A stretch of 64,000 nt of DNA, taken from NCBI RefSeq assembly GCF_013744875.1, contig NZ_CP059399.1:620001-684000 (forward strand). The letters run 5' to 3'. Origin of the DNA: Nocardia huaxiensis. GTDB taxonomy: Bacteria; Actinomycetota; Actinomycetes; Mycobacteriales; Mycobacteriaceae. Under the pieces are notes generated by a model. The model was given only the letters and a program-made list of their open reading frames with translations, did not search any database and was not told where the DNA came from. Made by a program: the position numbers and the translations under genes. Shown piece by piece: positions 24,903-34,085 of the stretch; positions within the stretch are counted from its first letter, which is position 1, and every line of letters begins with the position of its first letter.

Positions 24903-26863
24903 CAGAAGATCCGCCCGATCTGGAACACCGCCACGGCCAGCACCCACGCCACGCTCAGTTGCAGGGCGATGCTGAAAAGCGTCATGCGCGTACCGATTTC
25001 CTGCCGCAGCACCGCCACCGTGGTCATGCACGGGGTGTAGGCGAGCAGGAAGATCATGAAGGCCAGCACCGCGGGCAGCGGGTGCCCGCCGGAGGACTGG
25101 TCGAAGGTGTCGCGCAGGGCGTCGGCCAGGGGAGTGGGCGTGGCCCCGTCGCCGGGATCGTCCATGCGGTACGACTGCGCGACCGTGGCGACCACGGCCT
25201 CCTTGGCCACGAATCCGGTGGTGAGCGCCGCGCCCGCGTGCCAGTCGTCGAAACCGGCCGGCGCGAAGATCGGCGAGATCGAGGACGAGACGCCGCCGAG
25301 CACGCTGTCCGCCGGATCGACGTGCCCGAAGGTGCCCGCGCCCAACGGAATCGAGGCCAGCAGCCACACCACGGTCACGGTGGCGACGATGATGCCGCTG
25401 GCGGTGCGCAGGAAGCCGCTCATCTTCTGGCGGGTGTGCATGCCCAGCACGCGCAGGCTGGGGCGGCGGTACGGCGGCAGATCGAGCACCAGCGGTTCGC
25501 TCGCCATATCGCGGAACAGGGTGCCGCGCAGCAGCAGTCCCATCACCACCACGAGGGCGATGGACACCAGGTACATGGCGAAGACGACGGTGCCCGCGCC
25601 GCGGTCGAAGAAGACGCTCGCCAGCATCATGTAGACGACGAGGCGGGCATTGCAGCTGACGAACGGGATGAGCAGGGCGGTCAGCATGCGATGGCGGGGG
25701 TTGGCCAGGACGCGGGTGCCGGAGATGGCGGGCACATTGCAGCCGAAGCCGACGATGAGCGGCAGGAAGGCGCGACCCGGGAGCCCCATGGTGCGCATGA
25801 GCCGGTCGGCCACGAAGGCGGCGCGGGCCATGTAGCCCGAATCCTCCAGCAGGCCCAGGAGAATGAACATGATCAGCATGAGCGGCACGAAGCTCAGCAG
25901 CTGACCGACGCCGTTGATGACGCCGTCGCAGATCAGGCCGACGAGCGGTTCCGGTGCGTGCAGGCCGGTGAGGAATCCGCGCACGCTGTCGGCGAGCGTG
26001 CCGGTGACGAAGTCGCCGAGATTGTCCTGCAAGGGTTTGGCCACGGTGGTGGTCAGCTCGAACACCATCCACATGACGGCCAGGAAGATCGGCACGCCGA
26101 ACCAGCGGTGGGTGAGCACCCGGTCCACCTGGTCGCTCACGGTGACCGTGGCGCGGCTGGGCGGGACGGCCGCGGTGAGCACCTCGTGTGCCCACGCGTA
26201 GCGGCGTTCGGCGACCAGCAGCTCCGGATCGTCTTCTTCCGCTTCGGGATTCGCGTCGATCTCGCCGAGTCGCGGTGATTCGGGAATCTGGCGCGTGGTG
26301 AGCGCCGCGTCGACGGCCCGCGCGAGCGCCTCGGTGCCGCTGCCGGTGCGCGCGGTCACCGCCGCCACCGGAACGCCGAGCGCCTTCGACAGCCGCTGCG
26401 GATCGATGTCGATGCCGCGATCGGCCGCGATATCGGTCATGGTCAACGCCACGACCACCGGCAGGCCCACCTCCAGCACCTGGGAGACGAGATAGAGGCT
26501 GCGCGCCAGATTCGCGGCATCGGCCACGGCCACCACCACATCGGGCGGATTGTCGGTGTCGAGCAGGGCGTCTCGCGTGACGGCCTCGTCCGGTGAGATG
26601 GGCAGCAGGCTGTAGGTGCCCGGTAGATCGATGAGGCGGACGGTGCGATCCGTCGCGGAATGCGCTCGGCCCAGCCGCCATTCGCCCTCGGTGACGCCGA
26701 CGGTGGTCCCGGGCCAGTTGCCGACCCGCTGGCGAGCTCCGGTGGCGGCATTGAACAGGGTGGACTTGCCGACATTCGGATTGCCCACCAGCGCAATGGA
26801 AGCCGTCGCCGCCAGCGTGGCGGATGCACCGGAAGTGCCGCCGCCGCAGCAGGACTCACCCAC
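24899..26863 (-). CDS. feoB: FeoB ferrous iron transporter
   Basis: A 654-residue inner-membrane Fe(II) transporter. The G-protein domain has G1 GNPNVGKST (27-35), WPGTTVG (switch I), DLPGT (G3) and TMTD (G4). A membrane domain with two Gate regions and nucleobase-like cores (GFGCNVPAISGTRVL, SCNARLVVYMML) follows. The GTG at 26863 overlaps feoA by eight bases and is preferred; an ATG at 26905 is possible. The start is Cys-rich (ESCCGGG). Confidence 0.93.
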   Translation of the reverse strand: MGESCCGGGTSGASATLAATASIALVGNPNVGKSTLFNAATGARQRVGNWPGTTVGVTEGEWRLGRAHSATDRTVRLIDLPGTYSLLPISPDEAVTRDALLDTDNPPDVVVAVADAANLARSLYLVSQVLEVGLPVVVALTMTDIAADRGIDIDPQRLSKALGVPVAAVTARTGSGTEALARAVDAALTTRQIPESPRLGEIDANPEAEEDDPELLVAERRYAWAHEVLTAAVPPSRATVTVSDQVDRVLTHRWFGVPIFLAVMWMVFELTTTVAKPLQDNLGDFVTGTLADSVRGFLTGLHAPEPLVGLICDGVINGVGQLLSFVPLMLIMFILLGLLEDSGYMARAAFVADRLMRTMGLPGRAFLPLIVGFGCNVPAISGTRVLANPRHRMLTALLIPFVSCNARLVVYMMLASVFFDRGAGTVVFAMYLVSIALVVVMGLLLRGTLFRDMASEPLVLDLPPYRRPSLRVLGMHTRQKMSGFLRTASGIIVATVTVVWLLASIPLGAGTFGHVDPADSVLGGVSSSISPIFAPAGFDDWHAGAALTTGFVAKEAVVATVAQSYRMDDPGDGATPTPLADALRDTFDQSSGGHPLPAVLAFMIFLLAYTPCMTTVAVLRQEIGTRMTLFSIALQLSVAWVLAVAVFQIGRIFW

Positions 26864-27089
26864 CGCAGGACTCCGTGACGGTAATGGCCCCGGCGGTTCC
26901 GGCATCCACGGCGATGCGCGCGTCGCCGACCCGCAGAATGCGTCCCCCGAATACGCCCACGCCCGTGACGGTGACGGCGGTTCCGGGGATCAAACCCATT
27001 TCCAGGAGTCGGCGTCTGTGACTCTGCTGTCCGGCAATTCGTTCGATGCGAAAACTGTCGCCCGGTCTGCCGTTCAGCAGGGTGCTCAC
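26856..27089 (-). CDS. feoA: FeoA SH3-like ferrous transport protein
   Basis: A 77-residue FeoA: the signature RRRLLEMGLIPGTAVTVTG is followed by short beta strands ending RVGDARIAVDAGTAGAITV. It is the first gene of feoABC, overlapping feoB by eight bases. The GTG at 27089 gives the usual FeoA length; a GTG at 27119 would add ten residues. I see no IdeR/DtxR box upstream. Confidence 0.85.
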   Translation of the reverse strand: MSTLLNGRPGDSFRIERIAGQQSHRRRLLEMGLIPGTAVTVTGVGVFGGRILRVGDARIAVDAGTAGAITVTESCGG

Positions 27090-27213
27090 GATAAACCCAT
27101 CTCCCAACGCAATTCGCACTGATTCGGCCGTTTGGAACGTAACCCGGAAAAGTGAGAAGAAACTGAGAGAAGGCTATCCGAAGTCCGGAAAGTCCGAATA
27201 GGGCCTTTTGCCC

Positions 27214-27789
27214 CTACCGCGCCGGGCTATTCAAAACCAGCAATGCGGATTCCTCCAGCCGGTCGGCGATTTCGGAATATGACGCATATCCCATACCCGC
27301 CTGAACGAGTGCTCCCGCATACAGCATTTCCAGCGACCCGACCACGGTGCTATCCGGTTCCTCGCCCAACGCCGAGGCCAGTCGCTTCCGAATCTCGGTC
27401 CCGATCCGCAACCGCAGATGCGCCACATCCGGATCCGTCCCCAGCAGCGCACTGGTCACCGCTCCCGCCAGCTGCGGCTCATCCGCCACCAGCAACGCGA
27501 TCTGCCGCAGCACCGCCAGCGCCCGCGCATTCCGATCCGACTCGGTCCCCTCCGGCGGCGGCGTGGTCGCCAGCCGTCGCCAGAAAACCTCCGCGACCAG
27601 ATGCTCCTTCGAGGAGAAATAGGTATACGCGGTAGCCGTCCCCACCCCCGCGGCCGCGGCCACCATCCGCACGGTGAGCCCCGCGAACCCCTCCCGCGAC
27701 AGCACCTGCATCGCAGCCCTCGTCAGCCGGTCGACAGTGTCGGCCTGCTTCTCGGTCAGCCGTCGGCGCGTAGCCTCCATGCTCACCAT
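27214..27789 (-). CDS. TetR-family regulator, candidate owner of the GACACGTGTC operator
   Basis: A TetR protein of about 191 residues. The DNA-binding domain (LTVRMVAAAAGVGTATAYTYFSSKEHLV) follows a basic arm (EATRRRLTEKQ), and the ligand domain is helical (LEMLYAGALVQAGMGYASYSEI). Starts at 27789 or 27780 fit; upstream in-frame starts would place the operator inside the coding region. A perfect GACACGTGTC lies 23 bp before the start. Because the same palindrome stands before cyp51, and a near copy between aldA and CYP123, this protein is the best candidate to control all of them, as Rv0767c may in the compact M. tuberculosis cluster. Confidence 0.8.
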   Translation of the reverse strand: MVSMEATRRRLTEKQADTVDRLTRAAMQVLSREGFAGLTVRMVAAAAGVGTATAYTYFSSKEHLVAEVFWRRLATTPPPEGTESDRNARALAVLRQIALLVADEPQLAGAVTSALLGTDPDVAHLRLRIGTEIRKRLASALGEEPDSTVVGSLEMLYAGALVQAGMGYASYSEIADRLEESALLVLNSPAR

Positions 27790-27811
27790 CGAGTGATTGG
27801 AATGCGAATCA

Positions 27812-27821
27812 GACACGTGTC
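27812..27821. promoter_or_regulatory. GACACGTGTC palindrome between TetR and a divergent small gene
   Basis: A perfect 10 bp palindrome, probably autoregulatory for the TetR gene and able to affect the divergent methyltransferase-like gene at 27905. Confidence 0.7.
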
Positions 27822-27904
27822 CGGATGCTACTATGGCCCCGCTCTCCGGGCAACTCCCCCCATGCCTAGAACGCATGAATCCGAATGCCCCCGAAAGGTT
27901 TCCG

Positions 27905-28312
27905 ATGACCCCGGAAGAAGCCGAAGCGCTCCACGCGGCAGCCCGAACCTACGCCGGCAATGGGACGATCCTCGAAATAGCCACCCCCACCGGCAATTCC
28001 ATCACCAGCCTGACCGCAGCGGCCCAGGAAACCGGCGCTACCGTCATCACTCGCGGCCACGACTCCGGCTCCGAAGGCTGGCGCACCCCGCTCCGCATGC
28101 TCGTGATCACCGCGACACCCTCCGAACAAGCGGCCCGATCCGCCTACGACAACTGGGTCCACTGGCTGGCAGGCGGCGGTCTCCTCGCAATCCACGACAA
28201 TTCCCCGGAAGGCACGACCCTCTACCGCCGCGCCCTCGCCACCGGAAAATTCACCGAACTCCCCGCCCCCGGCACCCTCCGCCTCCTCCAGCGCACCGCT
28301 GCTTGCAACTGA
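27905..28312 (+). CDS. Shortened class I methyltransferase-like protein
   Basis: A 135-residue protein with the start of a Rossmann-type SAM site (NGTILEIATPTGNSITSLTAAAQETGATV) and the end typical of actinobacterial Methyltransf_24 proteins (YDNWVHWLAGGGLLAIHDN, LYRRALATGKFTEL). The middle, with the acidic ribose-binding strand and substrate part, is much shorter than in relatives of about 220 residues. The key loop GSYxGKST appears as ATPTGNSIT. It may be a degenerate or non-catalytic remnant. The ATG at 27905 has GAAAGG upstream. It is divergent from the TetR and abuts the convergent membrane protein gene with no gap. Confidence 0.55.
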   Translation: MTPEEAEALHAAARTYAGNGTILEIATPTGNSITSLTAAAQETGATVITRGHDSGSEGWRTPLRMLVITATPSEQAARSAYDNWVHWLAGGGLLAIHDNSPEGTTLYRRALATGKFTELPAPGTLRLLQRTAACN

Positions 28313-29503
28313 TTATTTCTTCCTGTCGGGCTTGGGTATTCGGCTGCGCAGATAGTCGATCGCGGACTCGGTGAAGAGCTCCCGGGGAACCGCCACCACA
28401 TCGCGCGGTCCGTGCACCAGCACAGCCCCGTCGTAGGTGTGGATCGCTCGAATATCGGTGTACGTGAAGCGAAGGTGAAAGGTCGCGGACTGCAGATCGA
28501 ACGCCTCCGGACCGAACCGCACCGCTATCCGCCGGCCGGGCGCCGCGTACCGGAGCAATTCCTCCAGCCGCTTTCGATCGGTGGCACTGCGCCGCCGGAG
28601 CAGCTCACCCGCACCGATCGCGAGGAGAACGGCGAAGGCGATGAGCAGGGCCCAATGCTGACCCAGCGCAAGGAGCAGCAGGACGGGCACCGTCGGAAAC
28701 GCGATGACCAATGCGAAATCCCGGGTCACCCGGCGGGAGTTCGCGGCATTGAGCCGCTCGGCCGTTCCGGCGTCCGCTGTGACCACCGCGCCGGGTTGTG
28801 TCAGGGGTGGAATCTCGGGCAGATCCGGCAGGGCTGCCGGCGGCTGCCCGGCGCGCTGTTCCGTGTGTCCGCGGCGGGATCCGCCACGAATGAGCTGAAC
28901 AGCCCAGTCCGGGAACAACTCTCGTGGCAGTGCGGTCGACAGCCCAGCTCCGCGTACCAGGACCGCATCGTCGTGCACGATGATCTCGTGCACGCTCCGG
29001 AAAGCGATGGATAGCCGCCGATCCGACTGATGGATCTCCATCGTGTCGCCCCCGAATCGGGTGGCCAGCACCGCACCCGGCGCGAGGAGATTCCCGAGGC
29101 CCGCCCGCGCTCCTCGCTCGGCCATACCGGGAAAGAGCAGCCCCGCCGCGAAAGGTGCGGTGACGAACGCCGGAAACAGCAGCGCCCAGAACCCCACTCC
29201 GAGGGCCAGCAGCGCGGTGGGCGCCACCGTGACCACGGCGAGCGTCAGCCACACGCCCCGGTTCCGCCGCCCCTCTCTGACGGTCACCGCGATCATCCGC
29301 TGTGCCGTATCGGGCCCGGCCACGTACACCGCCGTCGGATGCTCGATCGCCGGAATCGGCGGCAAAGCCGGAAACCCCTGTTCCGCAGCCATATACGCCG
29401 CCGGCACATACCCTTTCGGCATAGGCTCGTAGGGCTGCTGTGCCGGATTCCATGTATTCCCCCACCCCGGATACTGCTCCGGGTCGTTCACTCCACCCAC
29501 CAC
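28313..29503 (-). CDS. Membrane protein with internal duplication (two 2-helix + beta modules)
   Basis: A 396-residue protein. A Pro/Tyr-rich N-terminal tail (PEQYPGWGNTWNPAQQPYEP) precedes two similar modules. Each has a leading helix (RMIAVTVREGRRNRGVW; ERLNAANSRRVTRDF), two hydrophobic segments, and a beta-rich cytosolic part (ATRFGGDTMEIHQSDRRLSIAFRSVHEIIVHDDAVLVRG; AVRFGPEAFDLQS then YTDIRAIHTYDGAVLVHG). The second part resembles YcxB/PH-like membrane-associated domains. Each module ends with a PRELFP/PRELFT motif. GTG 29503 is the start. Function unknown. Confidence 0.65.
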   Translation of the reverse strand: MVGGVNDPEQYPGWGNTWNPAQQPYEPMPKGYVPAAYMAAEQGFPALPPIPAIEHPTAVYVAGPDTAQRMIAVTVREGRRNRGVWLTLAVVTVAPTALLALGVGFWALLFPAFVTAPFAAGLLFPGMAERGARAGLGNLLAPGAVLATRFGGDTMEIHQSDRRLSIAFRSVHEIIVHDDAVLVRGAGLSTALPRELFPDWAVQLIRGGSRRGHTEQRAGQPPAALPDLPEIPPLTQPGAVVTADAGTAERLNAANSRRVTRDFALVIAFPTVPVLLLLALGQHWALLIAFAVLLAIGAGELLRRRSATDRKRLEELLRYAAPGRRIAVRFGPEAFDLQSATFHLRFTYTDIRAIHTYDGAVLVHGPRDVVAVPRELFTESAIDYLRSRIPKPDRKK

Positions 29504-29627
29504 GTGAGCATAACCAGCCCGGTGCGGACCGGCTGTTCTCGATCAACGGGATCTGGTGGCGACGACACGCCGTGTGGGGCCGCCACCAGGCCCCACTGAC
29601 CGCCGGGTCTGGATATGCGGGTGCGCT

Positions 29628-30518
29628 CTACGGGCCAGTGTTTGCCGTCGGTGTGGACGCGGCGGCGAAGTCCGGGAGTGCGGCTATCTTTGCTGCCAGC
29701 CGGTCGAGGTAGGCGAGCACCTCGTCCTCGGATTTGTCGGGCAGCCCGTACAGCACATCGGTGACCCCGGCGGCCGCCCAGTGCGCGAGTTTGTCCGCAT
29801 CGGGCCGGAAGTCCAGTGCGACAACGCGCGGCGAGCCTTCGCGCCCGGCGTCCTGCCAGCACTTCAGGAGCAGTGCGATGGCCCCGGTCGGATCGGTTTC
29901 GGCCGGAGTGGTGATCCATCCGTCGCCGGAACGCGCGATCCACTTGAAGGTCTTCTCCGTCCCGCCTGCCCCGATCAGCACCGGAATGTGCGGCTGCGCC
30001 GGTTTGGGCCAGGCCCAGCTGGGGCCGAAGGAGACGAAATCGCCTGAGTAGCTGGCTTCCTCCTGGGTCCAGAGGGCTCGCATGGCCTCCACGTATTCGC
30101 GCAGCGCGGTGCGGCGCTTGTTGCCGGGGATGCCGTGGTCGGCGAGTTCATCGGTGTTCCAGCCGAATCCGGCGCCCAGGGTGACCCGGCCGCCGGAGAG
30201 GTGGTCGAGGGTGGCGATGGCCTTGGCGAGGGTGATGGGGTCGCTTTCCACGGGGAGCGCTACCGCCGTGGACAATTCGATGCGGGAGGTCACGGCGGCC
30301 GCTGTGCCGAGCGACACCCAGGGGTCGAGGGTGCGCATGTAGCGGTCGTCCGGCAGTTCCGCTCCGCCGGTGAGCGGGTGCGCCGCATCTCTCTTCACCG
30401 GGATATGCGTGTGCTCCGGCACGAAGAACGAATGGAATCCGCGGTCCTCCGCGGCCTTCGCGGCAGCGGCCGGGGTGATGCCCCGGTCACTGGTGAACAG
30501 CACAATGCCGAAACGCAT
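29628..30518 (-). CDS. LLM-class F420-dependent oxidoreductase
   Basis: A 296-residue TIM-barrel protein of the luciferase-like monooxygenase family. It starts MRFGIVLFTSDRG and contains VALPVESDPITLAKAIATLDHLSGGRVTLGAGFGWNTDELADHG, the typical F420-binding pattern of the TIGR03619 group. The ATG at 30518 has GAAGGG upstream; the TTG at 30527 is less likely. It uses F420 to reduce or oxidise an unknown substrate. It stands just downstream of the FAD-dependent dehydrogenase on the same strand, so a joint redox role is plausible. Confidence 0.83.
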   Translation of the reverse strand: MRFGIVLFTSDRGITPAAAAKAAEDRGFHSFFVPEHTHIPVKRDAAHPLTGGAELPDDRYMRTLDPWVSLGTAAAVTSRIELSTAVALPVESDPITLAKAIATLDHLSGGRVTLGAGFGWNTDELADHGIPGNKRRTALREYVEAMRALWTQEEASYSGDFVSFGPSWAWPKPAQPHIPVLIGAGGTEKTFKWIARSGDGWITTPAETDPTGAIALLLKCWQDAGREGSPRVVALDFRPDADKLAHWAAAGVTDVLYGLPDKSEDEVLAYLDRLAAKIAALPDFAAASTPTANTGP

Positions 30519-30533
30519 GTACGACAACCCTTC

Positions 30534-32006
30534 TCACTTGTCGGCCGCGGCGGAGACGCCCGCGCGGCGGCCGAAGAAACTTCCATCACCCAGCGAGCAG
30601 CCGCTCGCATAGCCGCCGGCGCAGATGCCGGAGGTGACCCGGCCGGCCGCGTACAGGCCGGGAATGGGTTCGCCGCTCACGTGCAGCACGCGGGAATCCA
30701 GGTCCGTGCGCAGGCCGCCGAGCGTGAACCCGCCGGTGTAGCCACGCAGGTCGTAGGCGCCGAGCGGGGTGCCGATCGGCTTCACCCACTCCGGCTTCTT
30801 GTGCAGCAGTGGATCTTTGCCCTCGGCGGCGTGCCGGTTGTACAGCTCGATGGTCGCCTGGAGGGTCTGCTCGGGCAGCCCCATCTCGGTTTCCAGTTCG
30901 GCGACCGTCTCCGCCACCCACTTCGGCGGGGTGCGCAGGAACGACATGGCCGACTCGGTTTCGAGCGCCTCCTCCAGCGCGACCTCGTCGATGATCAGGT
31001 ACGCCTGGTTCTGCTGGTCCTGCAGCACCGCCTGGCCCATGCGGCCCGCATAGGTGTCCTCGGTGATGAAGCGCTGCCCGCGCCCGTTCACCAGAATGCC
31101 GCGCGCCACCAGCTGCGGATCCACGATCAGCGCGACCTCGGTGGCGTCCATGTGCGCGAGTTCCGCGCCGAGCGCCTGCGCCACCCGGATGCCGATGCCG
31201 TCGTGCTCCTCCACCGTGGCGGCGGGCCGGCCCAGGATCTTGGGCGCGTACCGCTCGACCATCTCGTGGTTGTAGGCGAAGCTGCCGGTGGCCAGCACCA
31301 CGCCGCGCGCGGCTCGCACGTGTACGGGTTTGCCGTAGCGGGTGGCGGCCACGCCGACTACGCGCCCGGCCTCGTCGACGACCAGCCGCCGCAGCCGCAC
31401 GTCGTATTCGTGTCGGACGCCGAGCTTTTCGGCGCGCTGGGCGAGCGGCTCCATGAGCATGTACCCGCCGCCCTTCTCGCCCAGCTTCTTGTCCCTGGTC
31501 CAGGCGAGGTGCCCGCGCGGCGCGGGCACGGCGATGGCGTTGAACGGCGCGGCGTTCTCGCCACCGGAGTACATGAGCCCCTGATCGGCGGGCGGCTCGT
31601 AGCCGGGCTCGCCCCAGAACTCCTCCTTGAACGGAACACCCTGCGCGACAAGCCAATCGAAATGCTCCACGCTGCCCTGGCAGTAGTCGTGGATCTTGGC
31701 CTTGTCCACACCCGGGCCGAGCGCCGCCAGCAGGAACTTCTCCATCTCCTCAGCGGTGTCCTCGAAGCCGAGCGCCTGCTGTAGCGCGGTCCCGCCGCCG
31801 AGATAGACGAATCCGCCGGACATGGCGGCCGCACCGCCCCAGCCGCCGGTGCGTTCCAGCACCAGCACATCGGCGCCCGCGTTCCGGGCTTCGATGGCGG
31901 CGCACACCCCCGCGATGCCGTACCCGATGACGACGACATCGGCTTCGAAGTCCCACGAGGAGACCTCGGAGACGGGGAGCGGCCGCACGGAAGCGGTTTC
32001 GGTCAT
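30534..32006 (-). CDS. FAD-dependent dehydrogenase, ketosteroid delta1-dehydrogenase / fumarate reductase type
   Basis: A 490-residue flavoprotein. The dinucleotide-binding motif is GYGIAG (29-34), followed by ERTGGWGGAAAMSGG, and the C-terminal GLYAAGRVTSGICAGGYASGCSLGDGSFFGRRAG binds FAD. It resembles the Rv0785-like group of 3-ketosteroid-delta1-dehydrogenase relatives. It heads an apparent run with the CMD-SDR-aldA operon upstream (21 bp gap) and the LLM oxidoreductase downstream. Steroid-ring or acyl dehydrogenation is likely, but the exact substrate is uncertain. Confidence 0.8.
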   Translation of the reverse strand: MTETASVRPLPVSEVSSWDFEADVVVIGYGIAGVCAAIEARNAGADVLVLERTGGWGGAAAMSGGFVYLGGGTALQQALGFEDTAEEMEKFLLAALGPGVDKAKIHDYCQGSVEHFDWLVAQGVPFKEEFWGEPGYEPPADQGLMYSGGENAAPFNAIAVPAPRGHLAWTRDKKLGEKGGGYMLMEPLAQRAEKLGVRHEYDVRLRRLVVDEAGRVVGVAATRYGKPVHVRAARGVVLATGSFAYNHEMVERYAPKILGRPAATVEEHDGIGIRVAQALGAELAHMDATEVALIVDPQLVARGILVNGRGQRFITEDTYAGRMGQAVLQDQQNQAYLIIDEVALEEALETESAMSFLRTPPKWVAETVAELETEMGLPEQTLQATIELYNRHAAEGKDPLLHKKPEWVKPIGTPLGAYDLRGYTGGFTLGGLRTDLDSRVLHVSGEPIPGLYAAGRVTSGICAGGYASGCSLGDGSFFGRRAGVSAAADK

Positions 32007-32027
32007 GGCTCTGGTATTCCTCTGAGG

Positions 32028-32444
32028 TCAGTCGTTCTTGTTCTTGGACAGGACTTTTCGAATCACGCCGTCGAGCTTCGTGCCGGACGGCCAGCCCACG
32101 TAGTGGGCGAGGAAGACGGCGATCTCCCGCAGCTGCTCGGCATCCAACTCGCCATTGCGCAGGGCCGCGCCCACCTGGATCTCGGCGATCTCGGCATTGC
32201 CCTGCGCGGTGATGGCGCCGAGCAGCAGCAGCCGCCGATCCCGCATGGACAGACCCTCGCGCGTCCAGACATCGCCGAAGAGGTGATCGACGGTGACCTC
32301 GAAGAACGGATCACCCTGGAGGTCGGGCAGATTGAACCCGTACACCTCCGACATCTTCTTCAGCCCACGCTCGCGGCGCTCGTCGGGCCCACCCGTCGCC
32401 CGACCGCCACCCCCCACGGAATCGCTGTGCGATGCTGCACTCAT
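32028..32444 (-). CDS. Carboxymuconolactone-decarboxylase-family protein
   Basis: A 138-residue helical CMD-family protein (REGLSMRDRRLLLLGAITAQGN, LRNGELDAEQLREIAVFLAHYVGWPSG) of the gamma-carboxymuconolactone decarboxylase type, without the CxxC of AhpD peroxidases. It matches the position of Rv0771 in M. tuberculosis. Its ATG overlaps the stop of the dehydrogenase gene upstream (ATGA). It is the fourth gene of the aldA-SDR-HIBADH-CMD operon. Confidence 0.85.
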   Translation of the reverse strand: MSAASHSDSVGGGGRATGGPDERRERGLKKMSEVYGFNLPDLQGDPFFEVTVDHLFGDVWTREGLSMRDRRLLLLGAITAQGNAEIAEIQVGAALRNGELDAEQLREIAVFLAHYVGWPSGTKLDGVIRKVLSKNKND

Positions 32445-33325
32445 TGCTTCTCCTTCGCGATATACCCGGGCCCGACGCCCAATCCGGTGCCCAGGCCGTC
32501 CAATGCCTGTCTGGCCAAGGGCAATTCGATGCCCAGCCGCTCGCCGAGCTCCAGTGCCAGCGACAGGTCCTTCTCACCCAGATCCCGCACATGGCTGAAG
32601 ATGGGGAACCAGAAATCGCCCGGCCGCACCGGTTCGGTGGTGTCGCGCAACATGATCGAGCCCGGTCCGCCGGTGTGCGAATCCGAATGCCGCACCACCT
32701 TGCCGAGCTCGGTGATGTCCAGTCCTGCCGCCTCGGCCAGCCGCTGCGATTCCGCCGCCGCTGTGAAGGCGATGAAGTGCAGCAGGTTGCGGGCCAGCTT
32801 CATTCGGGTTCCCGCACCCACCTCCCCGGCATGCACCAGCATGGAGGCGAACCGCGAGAACGGCGCGCGCACCTTCTCGAACGCCTCCGTGCTGCCCCCG
32901 ACCATGACCGCGAGCCCGCCGCGCTGCGCCGCCGGAGCGCCGCCGCTGATCGGCGCGTCCACGAATTCCACTCCGTGCGAGGCGCATTCGGCCTGCAAGG
33001 CTACGGCCGTCTCGTCGGCGATGGTGGAGTGCACCGCGATCACGGTCCCGGGCTTCGCGCCCTGCAGGATCCCGTCCGGCCCGGTGACGACCGCGCGCAC
33101 CTGCGCATCGTCGAGCACCACCACCGACACCACGCCACACCGTTCGGCGGCCTCGGCGGCCGAACGGGCCGGTGTCGCACCGCCATCGGCGAAGGGCTGC
33201 AATGCTTCCGGTCGCATATCGCAGACCACCAGCCCGCCCGGCCAGTCCAGCAGTCGCTGGGCCATGGGCGCACCCATATTGCCCAGCCCGATGAATCCGA
33301 CGGCGAAATCCTCGTTGTCACTCAT
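32441..33325 (-). CDS. 3-hydroxyisobutyrate-dehydrogenase-like NAD(P) enzyme
   Basis: A 294-residue beta-hydroxyacid dehydrogenase. The N-terminal Rossmann motif is GFIGLGNMGAPMA, the substrate-binding block is DAPISGGAPAAQRGGLAVMVGG, and the catalytic Lys with Asn lies in GTRMKLARNLLHF. It corresponds to Rv0770 in the compact mycobacterial cluster. It is coupled to its neighbours by ATGA overlaps at both ends. It probably oxidises a branched 3-hydroxy acid released by the pathway. Confidence 0.87.
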   Translation of the reverse strand: MSDNEDFAVGFIGLGNMGAPMAQRLLDWPGGLVVCDMRPEALQPFADGGATPARSAAEAAERCGVVSVVVLDDAQVRAVVTGPDGILQGAKPGTVIAVHSTIADETAVALQAECASHGVEFVDAPISGGAPAAQRGGLAVMVGGSTEAFEKVRAPFSRFASMLVHAGEVGAGTRMKLARNLLHFIAFTAAAESQRLAEAAGLDITELGKVVRHSDSHTGGPGSIMLRDTTEPVRPGDFWFPIFSHVRDLGEKDLSLALELGERLGIELPLARQALDGLGTGLGVGPGYIAKEKQ

Positions 33326-34074
33326 GGGCGGAAGACCTGACCGCCGTCCACGTTCAACACCTGTCCGGTCACCCATTTCGCGTCGTCCGACAGCAGGTAC
33401 AGGCAGGCCCCCACCAGATCCTCCGGCGTGCCCAGCCGTTTGATGGCCAGCTGCTGCAACATCAGATCGACGATGCTGTCCGGCACGATGCTGCGCGTGG
33501 CCTCGGTGTCGATGGGCCCCGGGGCGATGGCATTGACACGAATATTCGATCCGCCCAGCTCGTGCGCCAGCTGCTGGGTCAGGCTGTTGATCCCGGCCTT
33601 GGCCAGACCGTAGAAACCCGAGTACATCCAGGACGCGGTCGACGACTGATTGACGATGGACCCGCCCCCGCGTGACGTCATGGGCTTCCACACCGCGCGC
33701 GTCATGTTGAGCGCCCCGTCGAGGTTCACGCCCATGAATTTCTTGTAGTACTCCCACGGCACCGTGAGCAGCAGATCCAGCTTCATGCCGCCGTAGATGG
33801 CGGCATTGTTGACCAGGTGGTCGATCCCGCCGAACTCCTGGACCGTGAATTCCACGAGGGCGGACGCGGATTCGGGATCGGCCACATCCACCACATGGAA
33901 GGCCGCCGTCCCGCCGTCGGCGGTGATCTGTTTGGCCACCGCCTCCCCGCGCTCACTGTTCAGGTCGGCCACAACGACTTTCGCGCCCTCGGCCGCGAGC
34001 GCTCGGGCATAGGTTTCCCCGATGCCCTGCGCGGCTCCGGTGACAATGACGGCTTTGTCCGTGAATCGGGACAT
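33322..34074 (-). CDS. Short-chain dehydrogenase/reductase (Rv0769-like)
   Basis: A 250-residue SDR with the cofactor motif TGAAQGIG, NNAA after strand 4, the active-site Ser in SSTASWMYSG and Y-x3-K in YGLAK. It is the second gene of the operon after aldA, 11 bp downstream, and is coupled to the HIBADH gene by an ATGA overlap. NAD(H)-dependent oxidation of a hydroxyl group is expected. Confidence 0.88.
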   Translation of the reverse strand: MSRFTDKAVIVTGAAQGIGETYARALAAEGAKVVVADLNSERGEAVAKQITADGGTAAFHVVDVADPESASALVEFTVQEFGGIDHLVNNAAIYGGMKLDLLLTVPWEYYKKFMGVNLDGALNMTRAVWKPMTSRGGGSIVNQSSTASWMYSGFYGLAKAGINSLTQQLAHELGGSNIRVNAIAPGPIDTEATRSIVPDSIVDLMLQQLAIKRLGTPEDLVGACLYLLSDDAKWVTGQVLNVDGGQVFRP

Positions 34075-34085
34075 GACGTGCTCCT

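Noticed and set aside
24639..26681. A 680-residue frame overlapping feoB and feoC on the minus strand
   Set aside because: Its first 590 residues are a shifted-frame shadow of feoB rich in Arg/His/Gly. Only the end is real, as feoC.
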